From an uncultured Bacteroidota bacterium (GTDB taxonomy: Bacteria > Bacteroidota > Bacteroidia > Chitinophagales > Chitinophagaceae), in the NCBI GenBank assembly GCA_903905685.1, contig CAIVHI010000464.1:1-8580 (forward strand): a stretch of 8,580 bases of DNA. The letters run 5' to 3'. The position numbers and the translations under genes are program-made. Below, in pieces: positions 5,801-8,580 of the stretch (position 1 is its first letter; each line of letters opens with the position of its first letter). The notes below the pieces were generated by a model. That model was given only the letters and a program-made list of their open reading frames with translations. It was not told the origin of the DNA and made no database searches.

Positions 5801-8580
5801 GTGTTGCCGGTGCACAATGTAGCCGACCCGGTAATGGCTGCGGGGGCAACACTTACGGTTACGGTCTCGCTAGTCAAGCAACCATGCGGCAAAGTATAAG
5901 TGAGGTAAACCATGCCCAAGCCCACAGGCGATATTGTGCCGGTTGATGGGTCGATGGTGGCTATAGCGGTATTGCTGCTGCTCCAAGTTCCACCTGCAAC
6001 CGAATCGGTAACGGTAGCCGTATTGTCGAGGCAAAGTTGCTGAGGGCCACCTATTACGGATGGCGCGGCATAGACGTCTATAAAGTCGTAGGCCGAGCAG
6101 CCCGATGAAGTCAAGGTGTAGGTTATAGTGGCACTGCCCCCGGCAACGCCCGTAACCACGCCACCCGAAGTCACAGTAGCAACAGCGGTGTTCGAACTAG
6201 CCCAAGTGCCTATGCCGGCATCGCTGAGGGTGGCAGATGCGCCCGCACAGAATGCGGTGCTCCCGGTAATTACGCCGGGCATGGAGTTAACGGTGAAGAC
6301 CAAGCTTGTAGAGCCACAGCCCGAAGAAAGCGTGTACGTCACGGTTACGGTGTCGGTCAAAATGCCCGATACCGCACCCGAGAAAGAGTCGATGTAGGCC
6401 ACGGTATCGCGGCTGACGGTCCAATAACCACCTGTGGTGCTGTCAGACAAAGTGATGGTCGCACCGAGGCATACACCGGTTCCGCCCGAGATGGCTGCTG
6501 GAGGGGCGGTAACCGATATGGAGTCTGTCGTCAAGCAGCCTGCGGCCGAAGTATAGCTGAGTACCGTAGTGCCCGAAGCAATGCCTGTCGCAATGCCGGA
6601 TGTGCCGATAGTGGCAACAGTCGGATTGCTGCTCGTCCATGTACCACCGCCCGATGCATCGGTATAGGTACCGGTGCTGCCACCGCAAATAACGCCTGGC
6701 CCTACAATGGATGCAGGCAAGGCATTGACGCTTACGGAGAAGGTTGTAGTGCAGCCCGTGGCCGAAGTGTAAGTAAGCGTAGCGCCACCAACGGCGTTTC
6801 CCGTGGCGACGCCACCGGCGTTGACGGGTAGGATGGTGGTATCGGAAGAACTCCATGTTCCGCCCAATGTCGTATCGACAAAAGTGGCGGTTGAGCCCAA
6901 ACAGATATTGGCGGTGCCGGAAATTGAAGCAGGCAGCGGCTCGACGGTCACTGTAGTTGACGTTGCACAGCCGGTTGAAGCCAATGTGTAGGTGATGGAC
7001 GGCATACCCGCAGCAACGCCGGTCACGTTTCCGCTGACGTCGACAGTGGCCATCGATGTTGAACCGGAGGTCCAAGTGCCGCCAGGAGTGCTATCGATTA
7101 GGGAAACGGTATTGCCCACGCAAAATGCGGAGGCATCGGCAATAATTGCGGGTAGAGGATTCACGGTTACGACCGATGAAGTAGAACAGCCCAAGACGGT
7201 ATAAGTCACGGTGTCGGTGCCGGCACCGATGCCGGAGCATGCGCCCGAGGCGCTACCAATGGCGATACCCGTGGCCGTGGTGCTCCAAGTGCCACCCGTA
7301 GTGGAATCACTCAGCGTGGCGGTGGCCCCGATACATACGGTTGTCGAGCCCGAAATGGCGGCCGGCGCAGGATTGACCGTAAGCGTAATGGCTACGGGAG
7401 TGCCCGAGCCGCAAGGATTGGCTACCGTGATGAAACCGGTATAGGTGCCCGGCGCACAAGTGCTGAGCACGGTAACCGGAATCGGGGTTGTGGGCAGTGC
7501 CGTTCCCGTGGCCACGTTGGGCAAGCCCGCCGGACTACCAGTCCAGACAATGCCATAGGTGGTTGGGATATTGGAAGACGTATATGGCAATGAGGCATTG
7601 GTGCCGGCACATACCGCCGCCAGTGCACCAGGTGTTATGGCGGGGGCCGCAGTTACCGTGAAGAGCAGGGAGTCGGAGGTGGTGCCGCAGCCGGGGTTGG
7701 TGGCGGAGTAGATAATTTCGGTGGTGCCGAATGCTACGGAAGTGACCATGCCGGTAACGGCATCCACCGTTGCAACGGCAGTATTCCTGCTCAACCATCC
7801 GGTGCCCGTACCTACTGCCGTGGAATCGGAAAGGGTGACCGTGCCCGGCAGGCAGGTGGCAATACCACCCGTTATCGCGCCGGCAGGCGTATTCACACTA
7901 AGCGGCGCGGAGGCTACAGGAGCGCTCGTGCAGCCAACGCCCACATAAGTAACGGTGAGGCTGTAAATGCCCGCCGCAGTGGTATCGGGAATGGTATAGG
8001 GCTGTGTAGGGGTGGTGCCGGTTGCTGTGTAGCCTCCGGGACCCGACCAATTGTAGGAGACCAAGCTGCCGGTGCCGGCGGCTCCCGTAGCGGCAAGCGT
8101 AACCGCCGAGCCCACGCATGCAGGCGACGGGGCAACGGAAATGCCGGAAACTGTGGGCAAAGGATTGATGGAGATATTCACGGAATCGATGGCGGTAAAA
8201 CCATTGCCGTCAGTGATGGAGACATAATAGGTGCCGGCAACCGTAGACGTCACAACTACCGTTGCACCGGTAGTTGCCGACAGCCCGGTAGCAGGCGACC
8301 AAATATAGGTAAATGGACTGTCGCGCGTGGCTACGGCAGTCAGGGTATCGGAGCCGGTGCAGGTTACCGTGCTTGTAGGATTGATGGTAACTACCGGCCC
8401 TTCAGTTGAAATACCTGTGACTTGAAACACCGAGTCGGTAATGGCGCCGGTAGTGAGCGTGTGGGTGGCCGTGTTGGTAGGGCCGTATTTGTTCCAAGGC
8501 AATGCACCGCCATATTCCCCGCCCGAGATGTCGGTTTCCAATCCTACCACGTCGCCGGGCACATAGGTGGCACCGGTTAC
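2833..8580 (-). CDS. Giant multi-Ig-like-domain surface protein with T9SS type A sorting domain (5' end outside window)
   Basis: The reading frame is open from the right edge to the TGA at 2835-2833, 1,915 codons, so the true start lies beyond 8580. The GTG at 8562 sits inside the sequence VTGATYVPGDVV and is not a convincing start. Residues below count from that GTG as 1. Layout: unassigned segment (1-56), 23 Ig-like modules (57-1812), linker with one Cys (1813-1832) and a T9SS C-terminal domain (1833-1909, LYPNPTAG to KLVVMRR). Typical modules follow I-x-G-x(3-6)-C-x-G-x(3)-T-L-x-D-S/T-x(2)-G-G-T-W-x-S-S, then VxTGxxxG and (I/V)xYT...xC(G/S), like bacterial Ig-like (Big_2-type) domains. The signal peptide is not visible. 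The expected fate is Sec export, T9SS passage and surface attachment or release with removal of the C-terminal domain; an adhesive or matrix role is inferred from architecture. Ser, Thr, Gly, Ala and Val dominate, and basic residues are very scarce in the first half. Confidence 0.93.
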   Translation of the reverse strand, partial: VTGATYVPGDVVGLETDISGGEYGGALPWNKYGPTNTATHTLTTGAITDSVFQVTGISTEGPVVTINPTSTVTCTGSDTLTAVATRDSPFTYIWSPATGLSATTGATVVVTSTVAGTYYVSITDGNGFTAIDSVNISINPLPTVSGISVAPSPACVGSAVTLAATGAAGTGSLVSYNWSGPGGYTATGTTPTQPYTIPDTTAAGIYSLTVTYVGVGCTSAPVASAPLSVNTPAGAITGGIATCLPGTVTLSDSTAVGTGTGWLSRNTAVATVDAVTGMVTSVAFGTTEIIYSATNPGCGTTSDSLLFTVTAAPAITPGALAAVCAGTNASLPYTSSNIPTTYGIVWTGSPAGLPNVATGTALPTTPIPVTVLSTCAPGTYTGFITVANPCGSGTPVAITLTVNPAPAAISGSTTVCIGATATLSDSTTGGTWSTTATGIAIGSASGACSGIGAGTDTVTYTVLGCSTSSVVTVNPLPAIIADASAFCVGNTVSLIDSTPGGTWTSGSTSMATVDVSGNVTGVAAGMPSITYTLASTGCATSTTVTVEPLPASISGTANICLGSTATFVDTTLGGTWSSSDTTILPVNAGGVATGNAVGGATLTYTSATGCTTTFSVSVNALPASIVGPGVICGGSTGTYTDASGGGTWTSSNPTVATIGTSGIATGIASGTTVLSYTSAAGCLTTDSISVTAPPAAISGGTGVCLGATITLSDSTTGGYWTVSRDTVAYIDSFSGAVSGILTDTVTVTYTLSSGCGSTSLVFTVNSMPGVITGSTAFCAGASATLSDAGIGTWASSNTAVATVTSGGVVTGVAGGSATITYTLTSSGCSAYDFIDVYAAPSVIGGPQQLCLDNTATVTDSVAGGTWSSSNTAIATIDPSTGTISPVGLGMVYLTYTLPHGCLTSETVTVSVAPAAITGSATLCTGNTITLADGTTGGIWSVVAGTGTATIDTSGNLTGIGAGTATVSYLLGSACAATSVITVQPTPSAISGPAGLCLGTEITLTDSASGGNWSSSAPATASVTISTGIVTGGAYGTATITYTTACGMSTKTLSVSPAPAAGTISGPGNVCAGGTITLSDTTSGGTWSASNGDVIVTGGTVIGHSAGIDTVRYSVVNGCGTAVATTVITINALPNPGAISGTDSMSVCIGSTLTLTDTADGSTGSWISTVPAVATVSGGIVSTVALGFTTIKYAVTNSCGTGSASRLIHVVTTPVVSTITGPSYVCTSGTSTLSDSATGGTWIMTDTTLAKISVTGIVTGHAVGIDTVKYTITNACGTASTKLAISVLTAPDSITGTTSFCEGATTTLSDLAAGGIWTSSDTAIAIVNTSGIVHGILGGSVTITYNTGCGTPVTTTLHLAPFPTVGAIIGLDTVCAGSSTTLLDSASGGTWGTSNGNATISTGGVLSGITGGLDTVIFTVTNACGSGIAQSAILVLPLPVSGIITASTDTLCTGSSLTLTETATGGVWSLSNPSIASIDSVGIVAATGTGMDSAIYTVTNYCGVATSTFTINIISTMNPGTITGPDSICLLQNETLTGVTAGGTWTVTNAVLSLSGDVVTGAAVGKDTVVYSLPNYCGTTTASKTILVKPLPQAGVITDAGSVCMGATITVSESVPGGTWTTSSGNASLSGDSLTGVTAGTDSLIYLVTNFCGTARAAVAVTIIAMPTAGTITGPVDSICVGSTLTLSDSVAGGNWNSLNLAVASVEAGVVTGIAAGLDSIKYLVTNVCGTAVTAIGISVLQAPMVTAVSGKSRACITETPDTLYGIPGGGVWTSSNVMDTILPTGLLLVGAPGQDTLKYTISNSCGSSDSTIVVAVYTKAQCDSLNGVPEIISAGAIKLYPNPTAGMVTIALPESANGLVVTITDLTGNKVFETTVQQGQNTYTVDRLDVAAGAYIVEVTDGTHTYRDKLVVMRR
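2836..3066 (-). other. T9SS type A C-terminal sorting domain (protein region)
   Basis: The last 77 residues begin LYPNPTAGMVTI and contain the usual order of motifs: YPNP, a strand with VTITDLTGNKVFET, then L-D-V-A-A-G-A-Y-I-V-E-V and the final KLVV followed by Met-Arg-Arg. This matches the type A T9SS C-terminal domain that directs passage through the outer membrane and is normally cleaved by the PorU sortase. A 20-residue linker (KAQCDSLNGVPEIISAGAIK) joins it to the last Ig-like module. Basic residues reappear here after their scarcity in the array. Confidence 0.95.
3127..5412 (-). repeat. Ig-like module block B: modules 14-23
   Basis: Ten tandem modules (residues 1051-1812 of the large protein), with 74-79 residues between successive conserved Trp. 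Nine of the ten share an F-strand signature N-x-C-G-(T/S/V), usually preceded by G-x-D-(T/S)-x-x-Y-x-(V/I)-(T/V/S)-N, and most open with P-x-x-G-x-I-x-G or similar. Module 17 (1283-1353, bases 4504-4716) is the exception: it is shorter and reads ITYNTGCGT. Each module has one Cys before strand B and one after strand F. The copies are clearly related in protein but not near-identical in DNA, which indicates old duplications. Confidence 0.88.
5413..7368 (-). repeat. Ig-like module block A: modules 5-13
   Basis: Nine tandem modules (residues 399-1050), with a tight 71-73 residue Trp-to-Trp spacing. They share (A/L/P)-P-x-x-I-x-G-x(3-4)-C-x-G near the start, (L/V)-x-D-(S/T)-x(2)-G-G-(T/Y/I/N)-W in the middle and a short (I/V)-(T/S)-Y-T-x(2-5)-G-C-x-(S/T) ending that lacks the N-x-C-G signature of block B. 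Modules 12 and 13 end in A-C rather than G-C. Module 10 has lost one residue in the GGTW region (GIGTW). Module 5 has an extra Cys (residue 442). Confidence 0.88.
7369..8394 (-). repeat. Divergent Ig-like modules 1-4
   Basis: Residues 57-398 hold four longer and more divergent modules. Modules 1 (57-134) and 2 (135-226) look PKD/gliding-motility-like, with YIWSPATGL and YNWSGPGGY around the core Trp and G-x-Y-x-(V/L)-x-(I/V) strands. Module 3 (227-305) already has the LSDST and ATVDAVTGMV features of the later array. Module 4 (306-398) has a longer insert and three Cys. Module boundaries were placed by eye at the recurring (T/N)-(A/P)-(L/A)-P junctions. Confidence 0.7.
8395..8580 (-). other. 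Unassigned segment before the Ig-like array
   Basis: The 62 codons nearest the window edge encode a segment including DVVGLETDISGGEYGG, ALPWNKYGPTNTATHT and DSVFQVTGISTEG. It lacks Cys and does not fit the module pattern. It is probably the end of another extracellular domain whose main part lies outside the window. I do not recognise its family. Confidence 0.4.

Noticed and set aside
2746..7948. Many plus-strand and off-frame open frames across the giant gene (for example 3071-3649 and 4112-4552)
   Set aside because: They repeat with the period of the modules, lie entirely within a strongly supported frame, and have no recognisable domains. Their openness follows from codon composition.
2833..8394. 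CRISPR array or satellite-like DNA repeat
   Set aside because: The periodicity of about 215-235 bases is protein-coding and divergent between copies; there are no short identical repeats with spacers.
8560..8562. GTG as the true start of the giant protein
   Set aside because: The frame stays open to the window edge, no signal peptide follows the GTG, and the codons on both sides read as one continuous domain segment.
1..8580. Mobile element, phage gene, tRNA or rRNA
   Set aside because: I found no transposase or integrase motif, terminal inverted repeats or RNA-gene sequence, though a covariance-model search was not possible here.

Overview
The window looks like chromosomal DNA from a Bacteroidota bacterium. 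A Chitinophagaceae-like member would fit, but that rank is a guess from style alone. The evidence is a very large secreted protein ending in a type IX secretion system (T9SS) type A C-terminal domain, Shine-Dalgarno signals that are weak or absent, a folate enzyme with the Bacteroidota-style PATPYG motif, and promoter-like TAnnTTTG elements. I see no tRNA, rRNA, CRISPR array, transposase or phage gene.

Layout from left to right. (1) Bases 1-226, minus strand: the N-terminal 75 codons of a gene leaving the left edge. It has no ATG near its start. The visible residues resemble the beginning of Bacteroidota C45-type (acyltransferase/NTN-hydrolase) proteins. (2) Bases 227-349: a divergent intergenic region with a promoter-like element for each direction. 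(3) Bases 350-1228, plus strand: folD, complete, for one-carbon folate metabolism. (4) Bases 1229-1313: convergent gap with a 9-bp stem-loop that probably terminates folD. (5) Bases 1314-2603, minus strand: a polytopic membrane protein of the GT-C/PMT-like glycosyltransferase type. (6) Bases 2604-2832: a 229-base gap with a GC-rich stem-loop just past the end of the large gene, a possible weak promoter for the membrane protein and a weak ribosome binding site; nothing else was seen. (7) Bases 2833-8580, minus strand: 1,915 codons of a giant, N-terminally incomplete surface protein. It consists of 23 Ig-like modules in tandem, a short linker and a T9SS sorting domain. Two thirds of the window is this one gene.

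How the genes relate: folD is a housekeeping gene and has no evident link to the rest. The giant protein should be exported by Sec, pass the outer membrane through the T9SS and be anchored on or released from the surface, where a rod of Ig-like modules would suit adhesion or matrix formation. It carries 43 matches to the Bacteroidota O-glycosylation sequon D-(S/T)-(A/I/L/V/M/T), mostly at two recurring positions of the module. The next gene on the same strand is a GT-C-type membrane enzyme with an Asp-x-Glu motif in its first periplasmic loop. A functional link between the two is an inference from proximity only, but it is the most interesting hypothesis here. The first half of the array is also nearly free of basic residues (no Lys and 3 Arg in about 1,000 residues), and the modules fall into two sequence subfamilies arranged in consecutive blocks.
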